NCBI RefSeq assembly: GCF_019464495.1
Contig: NZ_CP080492.1
Span: 930,001 to 994,000, forward strand
Direction: 5' to 3'
Length of the DNA: 64,000 nt
From: Leucobacter luti
Lineage (GTDB): Bacteria > Actinomycetota > Actinomycetes > Actinomycetales > Microbacteriaceae
Shown here: in pieces, positions 38,325 through 46,712 of the stretch
How the letters are laid out: each line of letters begins with the position of its first letter
Numbering within the stretch: position 1 is the stretch's first letter
Position numbers and translations under genes: made by a program
Notes under the pieces: model-generated
What the model was told of the DNA's origin: nothing
The model's database searches: none
The model's input: the letters and a program-made list of their open reading frames with translations, nothing else

Positions 38325-38792
38325 GTGAGCAGCAAACGCACGTCGCCAGCGCTCGACGCAACGTCGAAAGCGATCATCGAGCAACTTCAGCGCGATGGTC
38401 GTCGTTCGTACGCGGAGATCGGAAAGGCGGTCGGCCTCAGCGAGGCCGCCGTCAGGCAGCGCGTGCAGAAGCTTACGGACACCGGGGTCATGCAGATTGT
38501 CGCTGTCACCGATCCCATGCGGCTCGGATTCAGCAGACAGGCCATGCTCGGCATCCGTGTCTCCGGCGATACCCGTGTCGTGGCCGACCAGCTCTCCGCA
38601 ATGCCGGAGATCAGCTACGTGGTCCTCAGCGCCGGCTCCTTCGACATCCTTGTCGAGGTCGTCTGTGAAGATGACGACGGGCTCATCGAACTGCTGAATG
38701 AAAAGATTCGCGCAGTTGATGGGGTGGCCGCTACGGAGACGTTCGTATACCTCCAACTCACCAAACAGAAATACGATTGGGGAACAAGATAA
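38325..38792 (+). CDS. Lrp/AsnC family transcriptional regulator
   Basis: The 155-residue protein has an N-terminal AsnC-type helix-turn-helix (about residues 10-60: LDATSKAIIEQLQRDGRRSY, EIGKAVGLSEAAVRQRVQKL) and a C-terminal RAM ligand-binding domain. The frame is open upstream; the GTG at 38325 gives VSSKRTSPALDATSK, the usual family start, although the ribosome binding site is weak. The aminotransferase gene begins three bases after its stop. Local control of polyamine uptake and breakdown is likely; the effector is unknown. Confidence 0.87.
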   Translation: MSSKRTSPALDATSKAIIEQLQRDGRRSYAEIGKAVGLSEAAVRQRVQKLTDTGVMQIVAVTDPMRLGFSRQAMLGIRVSGDTRVVADQLSAMPEISYVVLSAGSFDILVEVVCEDDDGLIELLNEKIRAVDGVAATETFVYLQLTKQKYDWGTR

Positions 38793-38794
38793 CC

Positions 38795-40189
38795 ATGTCA
38801 TACGATCCCACTGCTGCGGTGGACACCGCCGCGCTTCAGGCTTCGGCCAAGCGCCACATGTGGCCGCACTTCACGAACCGCAAGGTGTTGAACGACGGTA
38901 TCCCCGTCATCACCCGTGCGCAGGGCCACCACATCTACGATGCGGCTGGCAAGGAATACATCGACGGCCTCGCAGGCCTCTTCGTGGTCAACGCTGGCCA
39001 CGGCCGCGAGCGCATCGTGCAGGCAGCTGCGAAGCAGATGCAGCAGCTCGACTTCATGCCGATCTGGTCCTACGGCCACCCGGCAGCGATCGAACTTTCC
39101 GAGCGCCTGTCGTCGTACGCACCCGGCGAGATGAACAAGGTCTTCTTCACCACCGGTGGTGGCGAAGCTGTGGAGTCAGCGTTCAAGCTGGCGAAGCACT
39201 TCTGGAAGATCAAGGGCCAGCCGATGAAGCACAAGGTCATCTCGCGCTCGGTCGCCTACCACGGCACCCCGCAGGGCGCGCTGGCGATCACCGGCATCCC
39301 CGACATGAAGAAGTTCTACGAGCCGCTGACCCCGGGTGGGCACCGCGTTCCGAACACGAACTTCTACCGTGCCGAGGAAATGGGCGCACCGTCCAACGAC
39401 ATCGAAGCATTCGGCCAGTGGGCAGCGAACCGCATCGAAGAGGCAATCCTCTTCGAGGGCCCCGAGACTGTCGCTGCCGTGTTCCTTGAGCCCGTGCAGA
39501 ACTCCGGTGGCTGCTTCCCGCCGCCCCCCGGATACTTCAAGCGTGTGCGCGAGATCTGTGACCAGTACGATGTGCTGCTCGTTTCGGACGAGGTCATTTG
39601 CGCCTACGGCCGCGTTGGCGAGTTCTTCGCTTCGAAGGCGCTCGGCTACGAGCCCGACATCATCACCTCGGCGAAGGGCATCACCTCGGGCTACGTTCCC
39701 CTGGGCGCCATGATCGTCTCGGACAAGGTGTCGGAGCCCTTCAACTCGGAGGATCACACCTTCTACCACGGCTTCACCTTCGCCGGTCACCCGGCGGCAG
39801 CTGCTGCGGCTCTCGAGAACCTCGACATCTTCGAGGAAGAGGACCTCAACGGCCGCGTGCGCGAGAACAGCCCGCTGTTCCGCGCCGAGCTTGAGAAGCT
39901 GCTCGACATCGACATCGTCGGTGACGTGCGCGGCGAGGGCTACTTCTTCGGTATCGAGCTTGTCAAGGACAAGGCCACCAAGGAGACCTTCAACGCGGAG
40001 GAGTCGGATCGCCTCCTGCGCGATTACCTCTCCCCCGCGCTGTGGGAGGCCGGCCTCTACTGCCGCGCCGACGACCGTGGAGACCCCGTCATCCAGCTCG
40101 CTCCGCCGCTGACCATTGGTCCGGCTGAGTTCGCTGAAATCGGCGGAATCCTCCGGAGCGTCCTGAAGGACGCATCCTCGAAGATCTAG
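38795..40189 (+). CDS. Class III PLP aminotransferase, probably polyamine/diamine
   Basis: The 464-residue protein is a fold-type I, class III aminotransferase. It shows VFFTTGGGEAVESAFKLAK, YHGTPQGALAITG, DEVICAYGRVGEFF and the PLP lysine in SAKGITSGYVPLGAM. This subgroup includes putrescine- or spermidine-pyruvate aminotransferases (SpuC-like) as well as enzymes named aspartate aminotransferase family. The setting, behind an Lrp regulator and opposite potDABC, favours a polyamine substrate; the exact amine is unproven. The ATG at 38795 is used. A terminator follows. Confidence 0.85.
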   Translation: MSYDPTAAVDTAALQASAKRHMWPHFTNRKVLNDGIPVITRAQGHHIYDAAGKEYIDGLAGLFVVNAGHGRERIVQAAAKQMQQLDFMPIWSYGHPAAIELSERLSSYAPGEMNKVFFTTGGGEAVESAFKLAKHFWKIKGQPMKHKVISRSVAYHGTPQGALAITGIPDMKKFYEPLTPGGHRVPNTNFYRAEEMGAPSNDIEAFGQWAANRIEEAILFEGPETVAAVFLEPVQNSGGCFPPPPGYFKRVREICDQYDVLLVSDEVICAYGRVGEFFASKALGYEPDIITSAKGITSGYVPLGAMIVSDKVSEPFNSEDHTFYHGFTFAGHPAAAAAALENLDIFEEEDLNGRVRENSPLFRAELEKLLDIDIVGDVRGEGYFFGIELVKDKATKETFNAEESDRLLRDYLSPALWEAGLYCRADDRGDPVIQLAPPLTIGPAEFAEIGGILRSVLKDASSKI

Positions 40190-40202
40190 TCTTCGGCCTG
40201 CG

Positions 40203-40234
40203 AACGGCCCCCGCGCTTCGGCGCGGGGGCCGTT
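40203..40234 (+). terminator. Terminator after the aminotransferase gene
   Basis: AACGGCCCCCGCGC (40203-40216) pairs perfectly with GCGCGGGGGCCGTT (40221-40234) around a TTCG tetraloop. Confidence 0.9.
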
Positions 40235-40252
40235 GTGCGTCCGGAGCTCACG

Positions 40253-40362
40253 GTGTCCGACCACCCAGTGTCCGAACGCCCCGGTGTCCGAACGTCTCAG
40301 TGTCCGAACTCCTCAGTGTCCGAACGTCTCAGGGTCCGAACGCCCAGTATTCGAACGCTTCA
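40253..40362. repeat. Seven-unit 16-bp tandem repeat
   Basis: Seven units of 15 or 16 nt with consensus GTGTCCGAACGYCYCA run head to tail from 40253. Units 3 and 5 are identical; units 1, 6 and 7 are the most diverged. The period is not a multiple of three and no plausible protein covers it. It lies between the terminators of two convergent genes. Confidence 0.88.
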
Positions 40363-40400
40363 CCGTCTTGCCCGGGCACTCGATGAACTTCCACGCACGC

Positions 40401-40433
40401 AAAAGCGCCCGCCCCGGAACCGGGACGGGCGCT
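40401..40433 (-). terminator. Terminator of rpsO
   Basis: A 14-bp stem with one mismatch (40404-40417 with 40420-40433) is followed on the minus strand by TTTT (AAAA at 40401-40404). Confidence 0.85.
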
Positions 40434-40453
40434 CGCAGGAAGTCAGTCGGCGA

Positions 40454-40723
40454 TTAGCGACGCAGGCCGAGACGCTCAATGAGCGAACGGTAGCGCGTGA
40501 TATCGACGTTCGAGAGGTAGCCCAGGAGACGGCGGCGCTGGCCGACGAGCAGGAGAAGGCCACGGCGCGAGTGGTGATCGTGCTTGTGGGTCTTCAGGTG
40601 CTCGGTGAGATCCTTGATGCGCTGCGTGAGCATTGCAACCTGAACCTCAGGGGAGCCGGTGTCACCGGGCTTGGTCGCGTATTCATCGATGATCGCCTTC
40701 TTGACGTCTGCTTCGAGTGCCAT
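40454..40723 (-). CDS. rpsO: 30S ribosomal protein S15
   Basis: S15 binds 16S rRNA and nucleates the platform of the small subunit. The 89-residue length is exact for the family, with [20 protein letters not shown], the conserved [20 protein letters not shown] and the end [22 protein letters not shown] precedes the ATG. The usual partner pnp is not in this window upstream or downstream. S15 often represses its own translation; I did not identify such a site in the leader. Confidence 0.98.
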   Translation of the reverse strand: MALEADVKKAIIDEYATKPGDTGSPEVQVAMLTQRIKDLTEHLKTHKHDHHSRRGLLLLVGQRRRLLGYLSNVDITRYRSLIERLGLRR

Positions 40724-40874
40724 GTAGGGATCCCCTTCCTGTAGCTGCGCGGCGCCATCAGCGGGATGCTGGGGCTCTCTTTATCCGCGGCCGTTCTAAC
40801 GGCAACCTGGATAGCTTAGCAGTTCTCGCGCCCCACGCCCACCCGGGGCCGACGCTCGAGTATTCCGCTTTCCT

Positions 40875-40912
40875 GTGATCACACAGAAACACAACCGTGA
40901 CTCCGCAGTAAT
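40875..40912 (+). promoter_or_regulatory. GlnR-like box upstream of amtB
   Basis: Half-sites with 6-nt spacing occur in register: GTGAT-n6-GAAAC-n6-GTGAC-n6-GTAAT (40875, 40886, 40897, 40908). The actinobacterial GlnR consensus is gTnAC-n6-GaAAC repeated. The inner two half-sites match 5/5, the outer two 4/5 and 3/5. The site lies 85-122 nt before amtB, a classic GlnR target. Confidence 0.6.
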
Positions 40913-40996
40913 CGCAGCGAGACGACCACGAAACGAGGGGCGCGCACACTGAAGCCAAGACTCGTTCCCGGGTTTCCGGGAGGAAGGTGGCACACC

Positions 40997-42202
40997 ATGG
41001 AACTCACGCCGCAAGACGTGTGGACTCTCGCCAGCACGGCGCTTGTCCTCATCATGACTCCGGGCCTCGCCCTATTTTACGGCGGCCTCGTACGCGTCCG
41101 CTCAGTCGTCAACATGATGCTGTTCAGCGTCAGCGCAATGGGTGTCGTCGGGATGCTCTGGATCTTGTTCGGCTACAGCATGAACTACTTCGCCGAGGGC
41201 GAGAGCGGCTTCGCGGGCAGCCCCTTCAAAGATTTCGGGCTGATCAACACGGATCCGGCGAGCTTCATTGGCGTGGGCTTCGGGGCGGTATTCGCGATGA
41301 TCACGACCGCTCTCATCTCAGGCGCGATCGCCGATCGCGTCGGTCTCGGCTCCTGGGTCTTGTTCTCTGGCGTCTGGGCCACTCTCGGGTACTTCCCCGT
41401 TGCGGCCTGGGTGTGGGGCGGCGGCTGGATCCAGAATCTCGGCACAACGCTCGGCACACCAGATGTGATCGACCTCGCAGGCGGCACGGTGATTCACATC
41501 AATGCCGGGGCGGCCGCACTCGCCCTTGCACTGATCGCCGGTCAGCGCGTCGGATTCGCTCCCGGCTCGCACAAGCCACACAGTGTCCCGCTCGTCACGA
41601 TCGGCGCCGCGCTCCTCTGGTTCGGGTGGATCGGATTCAATTCGGGCCTCGCCACCGAGGCCGGTGAGGCTGGTCTCATCGTCGTGAACACGCTCGGTGC
41701 TCCAGCGGCCGGCATCGTCGGGTGGATCCTCGTCGATGTGCTGCGCGGCAAGAAGCCTGGCGTGATAGGTGCGGCATCTGGGGCTGTCGCAGGCCTCGTC
41801 GCAATCACTCCCGCCGCGGCCAACCTTTCCCCGGTCTGGGCGCTGCTGCTCGGACTCCTCGCCGGCATTGCCTGCGCCTTCGCGATCGAGTGGAAGTACC
41901 GCCTGGGCTACGATGACTCGCTCGATGTGGTGGGACTGCACCTTGTCGCGGGCGTGATCGGTTCGCTCTACCTCGGCTTCTTCGCGTTCGATGATGGCCT
42001 GTTCACTGGCGGCAACGGCGGCCTGCTCCTTGTCCAGACGATCTCGGTGGTCTCCGTCGCGGTGTACTCCTTCGTTTTGGCCCTGGGTATCGCGCTCGCT
42101 GTCAAACGCCTCACGGGGCTCAGAGTGCCACAGGAGGTCGAGGAGGCAGGGATCGACTCTGTACACGGCGAGGAGGCCTACGCCTACGAGTCGGCGCGCT
42201 AA
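40997..42202 (+). CDS. amtB: Ammonium transporter
   Basis: AmtB conducts ammonium/ammonia across the inner membrane. The 401-residue protein has eleven hydrophobic segments and the family motifs FYGGLVRVRSVVNMM, DLAGGTVIHINAGAAALALA (first pore histidine region) and the late DSLDVVGLHLVAGVIGSLYL (second pore histidine). GGAAGGTGG precedes the ATG. No glnK or glnD follows, unlike the common amtB-glnK-glnD operon; a hairpin closes the transcript. A GlnR-like box lies upstream. Confidence 0.96.
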   Translation: MELTPQDVWTLASTALVLIMTPGLALFYGGLVRVRSVVNMMLFSVSAMGVVGMLWILFGYSMNYFAEGESGFAGSPFKDFGLINTDPASFIGVGFGAVFAMITTALISGAIADRVGLGSWVLFSGVWATLGYFPVAAWVWGGGWIQNLGTTLGTPDVIDLAGGTVIHINAGAAALALALIAGQRVGFAPGSHKPHSVPLVTIGAALLWFGWIGFNSGLATEAGEAGLIVVNTLGAPAAGIVGWILVDVLRGKKPGVIGAASGAVAGLVAITPAAANLSPVWALLLGLLAGIACAFAIEWKYRLGYDDSLDVVGLHLVAGVIGSLYLGFFAFDDGLFTGGNGGLLLVQTISVVSVAVYSFVLALGIALAVKRLTGLRVPQEVEEAGIDSVHGEEAYAYESAR

Positions 42203-42235
42203 CGTCCACGCCGGCCACGCCACCCGCACCTTTTC

Positions 42236-42275
42236 GAGCGGGGCACTGGAGCCCACAGGCACCAGTGCCCCGCTC
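42236..42275 (+). terminator. Hairpin after amtB
   Basis: GAGCGGGGCACTGG (42236-42249) pairs perfectly with CCAGTGCCCCGCTC (42262-42275) around a 12-nt loop. No T tract follows. Confidence 0.65.
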
Positions 42276-42293
42276 CCCGTTAGGCTTCGAAGC

Positions 42294-43130
42294 ATGACTG
42301 ACACACACGCCCTCGACGCCTCACCTGCCGAGCTTGCCCGGATCGCGGCCGACATTGCCGTCGCCGTTGGCACGCGCATTATGGAGCTGCGGGAACTCGG
42401 CGTAACAGTCGCGGCGAGCAAGTCGAGCATCACTGACGTGGTGACGGCGGCGGATCGAGAGGCCGAGCAGCTCGTTGTTACCGCGCTCCAGGGCGCGCGC
42501 CCTCACGACGCGATACTGGGAGAAGAGGGCACGGGGATTGCCGGTACGAGCGGAATCACCTGGGTGATCGACCCGATCGACGGCACCGTCAACTATCTGT
42601 ACAACATTCCGATGTACGCGGTGAGCATTGCGGCGACCGTAGCGGACACGACAGCGATGGCGGACGGCAGGCGCGCGATCGCCGGAGCCGTGTACTGCCC
42701 GCGCCTCGCCGAACTGTATGAGGCGTGGGAAAGCGGAGGGGCGCGCCTGAACGGTGCTCCGCTCACTATCTCCGGAAAGTCGGATCTGGAAACCGCCCTC
42801 GTCGGCACCGGGTTCGGATACACGGTCGAACGGAGGATCGAGCAGGCCGCGATGGTGTCCCGGATCCTCCCCCGCATCCGCGATATCCGGCGTTCCGGAT
42901 CCGCTGCGTATGATCTCTGCGCGTATGCGGCCGGCCGGCTCGACGCATTCTTCGAGCGCGGCCTCCAGCCATGGGACTACGCTGCGGCGGCACTGATCCT
43001 GCGTGAATCTGGCGGAGCGCTGCTCGGGCAGGATGACTCGACACCTCCGGGCGAGCCGCTGCTGTTCGCCGCGGCCCCCAGCCTCGTCCACGAGCTCCGC
43101 TCCGTGGTTCTTGGCCTCCCGTCGGAGTAA
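42294..43130 (+). CDS. Inositol monophosphatase family protein
   Basis: The 278-residue protein has the magnesium-dependent sugar phosphatase signatures ILGEEGTG (near residue 78), WVIDPIDGTVNYLYNIP (near 93) and the C-terminal GLQPWDYAAAALILRESGG. Members dephosphorylate myo-inositol phosphates or related compounds, cytoplasmic. Here it could feed inositol lipid synthesis, but no pathway neighbour supports a choice. It is a separate branch from the HisN-like gene at 4016. The ATG at 42294 gives MTDTHALDAS; the frame is open upstream into amtB. Confidence 0.88.
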   Translation: MTDTHALDASPAELARIAADIAVAVGTRIMELRELGVTVAASKSSITDVVTAADREAEQLVVTALQGARPHDAILGEEGTGIAGTSGITWVIDPIDGTVNYLYNIPMYAVSIAATVADTTAMADGRRAIAGAVYCPRLAELYEAWESGGARLNGAPLTISGKSDLETALVGTGFGYTVERRIEQAAMVSRILPRIRDIRRSGSAAYDLCAYAAGRLDAFFERGLQPWDYAAAALILRESGGALLGQDDSTPPGEPLLFAAAPSLVHELRSVVLGLPSE

Positions 43131-43229
43131 CGTCAACGCGCATGACATAAGCGTGGACACCCGCGCGCGAAGTGTGTGAAGATGGGCTGAGCGATACCGC
43201 TTACGCTGCTCGTTTCCAAAGGAGGAAAC

Positions 43230-44429
43230 ATGCCCCTTTCGTCGACCGATCCCGTCGTCCAAGAGCTCGTGCGCCGCGCACGAGCTGCGCAGCTCAGCCG
43301 CAGGCAGCTCTTCAGAGGCACCGCACTGGGCGCCGCATTCCTCGGAGCAGGGGCGCTCACGTCTTGTGCGGGCCAGAGCGGGCCGGGTGACGGATCAGGC
43401 GGGACGCTGCGATGGGCCAACTGGACGTACTACCTCGACTATGACGAGGAGGCGGGTGACTGGCCCTCGCTCAACGAGTTCATGAAGCGCACCAACATCA
43501 GGGTCGACTACTTCGAAGATATCGATGACAACAAGACCTTCATCGCGAAAATTAAAGACCAGCTCAAGCTCGAGCAAGACACGGGCTACGACGTGATTGT
43601 GCCGTCAGACACCACCACAGTGCGGTTGGTTGAACAGGACCAGCTCCTCAAGTTTGATCGCAGCCTGATGCCCAACGTCAACACGAACATGATCGATATG
43701 GTGCAGCACGCGAGTTTCGATCCGGATCGCGTCTGGTCGGTTCCCTACCAGGCGGGTATGACGGGTCTCGTCTACAACACTCAGCTCTACCCAAAGGGAA
43801 TCCGATCGGTGTCCGATCTGTGGTCCTCAGACCTGAAAGGCAAAGTCAACCTTCTCACGGAGCAGGACGACACGCTCGCCCTCATCATGCTCGAGCAGGG
43901 TGTGGACATCGAGGGCGACTGGGGGGATGCAGAGTTCGAGGCTGCGCTCGCGATCGCACAGCAGCAGATCGAGAGCGGCCAGGTGCTCACGGTAAAGGGC
44001 AATTCCTACACACAGGATCTCGAGCAGGGCAACGTGTGGGCCGGGATGTGTTGGTCGGGAGATATCGCGATCCTGAACGAAGAGGCCGGCGAGGAGATTT
44101 GGAAGTTCGTCGTTCCCGATGCCGGGGCCTCCGTGTTCACGGATTCGTTCTCGATGCCGAAAGCAACCGAAGCCTTTGACCAGGTGCACCAGCTCGTCGA
44201 CTATTACTATGAGCCGGAAGTAGCCGCTCAAGTCGCCGAATACGTGCAATACGTCTGCCCGGTCGCCGGCGCGCAGGATGCCATGGCGAAGACCAACCCT
44301 GAGCTCGCGGAGAACCCCCTCATCTTCCCCGACGAGGAAATGTCACAGCGCATCTTCGATATGCGTTCACTCACCGCAGAAGAAGACAACCGCTACACGC
44401 AAGCCTTCCAGAAGGTGCTTGGCAACTAG
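43230..44429 (+). CDS. PotD-type polyamine substrate-binding lipoprotein, orphan
   Basis: The 399-residue protein closely resembles PotD at 36808. It shares the twin-arginine-like start SRRQLFRG, a lipobox ending LTSC, the NWTYYLDYDEEAGDWPSL segment and the ending RYTQAFQKVLGN. AAAGGAGG precedes the ATG. No permease or ATPase gene is nearby, so it may serve PotABC with different ligand preference. Its stop shares the bases CTAG with the stop of the convergent DUF6457 gene. Confidence 0.9.
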   Translation: MPLSSTDPVVQELVRRARAAQLSRRQLFRGTALGAAFLGAGALTSCAGQSGPGDGSGGTLRWANWTYYLDYDEEAGDWPSLNEFMKRTNIRVDYFEDIDDNKTFIAKIKDQLKLEQDTGYDVIVPSDTTTVRLVEQDQLLKFDRSLMPNVNTNMIDMVQHASFDPDRVWSVPYQAGMTGLVYNTQLYPKGIRSVSDLWSSDLKGKVNLLTEQDDTLALIMLEQGVDIEGDWGDAEFEAALAIAQQQIESGQVLTVKGNSYTQDLEQGNVWAGMCWSGDIAILNEEAGEEIWKFVVPDAGASVFTDSFSMPKATEAFDQVHQLVDYYYEPEVAAQVAEYVQYVCPVAGAQDAMAKTNPELAENPLIFPDEEMSQRIFDMRSLTAEEDNRYTQAFQKVLGN

Positions 44430-44710
44430 CTCGTTTCGGCCGCCCAGCTCGCGGCGCGCGCGCTCACACGCGCTGCGAGCTCGGCAAACACGGCAGGATC
44501 ATCGGCACGGCCCACCGCCATTCCCAGTAAGAAGGTCGTGAGTGGTGCCGCTGGGCGAGCGACGTCGTGCGCAACATCCCGCGCGACGTCGAGCAATTCT
44601 CCGATCGCCACCTCGGTGGGGTCCAAGCCCAGCTCTGCCGCAGCGGCGGCAAGCCACGCGTTCAGCGCCTCAGGTGGAAGTGGCTGGTGCGTCTGGGGCT
44701 GCTGCGTCAT
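44426..44710 (-). CDS. DUF6457 domain protein of the molybdenum cofactor locus
   Basis: The 94-residue acidic helical protein (LNAWLAAAAAELGLDPTEVA, GELLDVARDVAHDVARPAAP, TFLLGMAVGR) matches the short DUF6457 family that is usually encoded beside mobA or moeA in Actinobacteria. No biochemical function is known. Its start overlaps the mobA stop, so it is the last gene of moeA-mobA-DUF6457. Its stop overlaps that of the convergent potD-like gene. Confidence 0.82.
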   Translation of the reverse strand: MTQQPQTHQPLPPEALNAWLAAAAAELGLDPTEVAIGELLDVARDVAHDVARPAAPLTTFLLGMAVGRADDPAVFAELAARVSARAASWAAETS

Positions 44711-45359
44711 AGGGTCTCCGCTCCAAGGTCGTCAGGATCAGGGGATTCTGGATCACGAGCGCTGGGAGGTTCCAGTGTCGTGGCGCGCGCATGCGCGAGG
44801 TCAGCGGGGGTATCGATGTCCGCGACGAGCTCCGCCGGTACATCAACGAACCGGATGCTCATGCCCGCCAATGCTGCGCGAAGCCGGCCGCCCGTCGGGG
44901 CGCCCGCCAGGGCGGCACCCGCACGAAGCGCACTGAGCCGGTAGCGGCCAGCAAGCCACTGCCCTCGCCCGTCCGGGTCTCGCAGCACAACGGCCTCACT
45001 GTCCCCCAACGACTCCCGCACGAGCCTGTCAGCGACCGCTGCGGGATGCACGAGGTCACAGGACAGCAACAGCGCTGACCGGGCGCCCTCGGGCCCGTAC
45101 TCCTCCGGGAGCGCCGCAAGCGCGGCAGCGAGCGCGGCAAGAGGTCCCCGAATGGCGGATCCTCGCGCGCGGCTCTGCACCCGGCGGGAACCACGTGCGC
45201 TGGCCCAACCACCACGATCCGATGTGCACCGGCAGCTCTGGCACCCGCGACGACTCGGTCGACCAAGCGCGCACCGCCGAGACGCAGTTCCGCCTTGTCC
45301 ACGCCCCCAAGCCGCGAACCGCGCCCGCCCGCGAACAGAATCGCGTCGAGCTGCCCCAT
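44707..45359 (-). pseudogene. mobA: Molybdenum cofactor guanylyltransferase, frameshifted
   Basis: MobA attaches GMP to molybdopterin to form the bis-MGD cofactor used by formate dehydrogenase-type enzymes. The N-terminus MGQLDAILFAGGRGSRLGGV carries the nucleotide-binding loop. The frame is lost after REDPPFG, and PLAALAAALAALPEEYGPEG with the LLLSCDLVHPAAV metal/substrate segment continues in another frame to 44707. One missing base in the CCCC run at 45146-45149 restores 217 residues. The ATG at 45359 shares its A with the moeA stop (TGATG). Confidence 0.88.
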
Positions 45360-46644
45360 CACGGCCCCACCAGGATCACGTCGACTCGTTCGCCCGCGGC
45401 GACATCTCCTCGGTCCGCCGGGACGAGCGTACCCGTCGGCGGCACCATGCCCGCCGACGGCGTGGGACACCCCACTGGGATCCACAGCAGGACGGCAGCG
45501 CAGGCCTTCCTTTCCCGCGGCGACTCGCACCGGCAGCACCTGCAGCCGCCCCGCAACGCCCCGCCACGGGACCTCGGCTGTGGTCGCGACCCGAGGCCGC
45601 TCGATGACGGTGCGCCCCTGTACCGCGAGCAGTGCCGGACGCACGAACAGTTCGAAACTCACCGCTGCGCTCACAGGATTCCCTGGCAGCGCGAACATCC
45701 ACGCCCCGCCCGCGAGCTGGCCGGTGCACTGCGGCTGCCCCGGGCGCACCGCAATACGCGCAGCGATCACGTCGGGCTCGGACTCGAGCGCAATCCGCAC
45801 GATGTCGTGTCGGCCTGGCCCCACCCCACCAGTCGTGATGATGATGTCAACCTCACCCTCCAATTCAGCGAGCCGCGAGCGGAACCCAGACACGTTGTCG
45901 GCACTCACCGTGACCGCAGTGGCTGTGATCCCGTTCTCCGCGAGCAAGCTCTGCAACAGCACCGAATTGGACTCCGGAATCTGGCCGCGGCGCAGCGTCT
46001 CCCCGGCTTCCGCAGCTCCGAGCCGGTCGCGATCACCGCGACTCGCGGGAGCCGCCGCACGCTCACCCGCTCAATCCCCGCTGCGGCGAGTGCCGCGAGT
46101 CGCCGCGCTCCGAGTTCATCGCCAGCACCCGCGAGCACAGCACCGTGGGCGACGTCCTCACCTTGAGTGCGCACGTTCGCCCCGGGGTGCGGCGCACACA
46201 GCACCGTGACGTGCGCTGCCGCCCACGCCTGCTCCCGGTCCTCGCCTCTGGTGTGTTCGACGGGCACGACCGTGTCTGCGGCGCTCGGCAGCGGCGCTCC
46301 GGTCATGATCCGCACGGCGCTCGCAACTGGCACCGGGGGTCTTCTGCGCTCCCAGCGGCGACCTCGCCGCACACGCGCAGGGTCACCGGGTGTGCGGCAC
46401 TCGCAGATTTGAGATCCGCGGCGCGCACGGCATACCCGTCCATTGCGGAGTTATCCCAGAGCGGCAGGGGCAGGGGCGCCGTGACCTCCTGCGCGAGCGT
46501 GTGCCCCCGCGCGTCCCGCAACGGCAGCTCGACCGCCGGGAGCGCAGAGATTCTGGCGAGAATCCAAGAGAGATGCGCCTCGGGCGCGAGCGCTGTGCGA
46601 GGCAATTCTGCTCGAAACGACCCCTCCACCGGCGTATCCGACAT
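45359..46644 (-). pseudogene. moeA: Molybdopterin molybdotransferase, first copy, three frameshifts
   Basis: MoeA inserts molybdate into adenylated molybdopterin. Four frames are needed to read it: [10 protein letters not shown] to WDNSAMDGYAVRAADL; then VASAVRIMTGAPLPSAADTV to VAVIATGSEL; then GQIPESNSVLLQSLLAENG to ALPGNPVSAAVSFELFVRPA; then MVPPTGTLVPADRGDVAAG to the stop. Breaks lie at 46335-46339 (G5, one base missing), 46010-46011 (one missing) and 45450-45452 (one extra). Repair gives 428 residues, a normal MoeA. An intact second copy exists at 57174. Three hits could mean decay, but the pattern equals that of essential genes nearby. Confidence 0.87.
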
Positions 46645-46712
46645 GGCGCCTCCGCTCCGCGCACTCCGTGTGCACCCTTGCCCTCGACTTGATTCGATGC
46701 TATCCAAGAACT

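Noticed and set aside
40253..40362. CRISPR array at the 16-bp repeat
   Set aside because: Units are only 16 nt, directly abutting without unique spacers, and no cas gene is present.
40876..40885. CRP/GlxR site TGTGATCACA before amtB
   Set aside because: The half-sites lack the six-base spacer of a CRP-type operator; the GlnR-like half-site series explains the region better.
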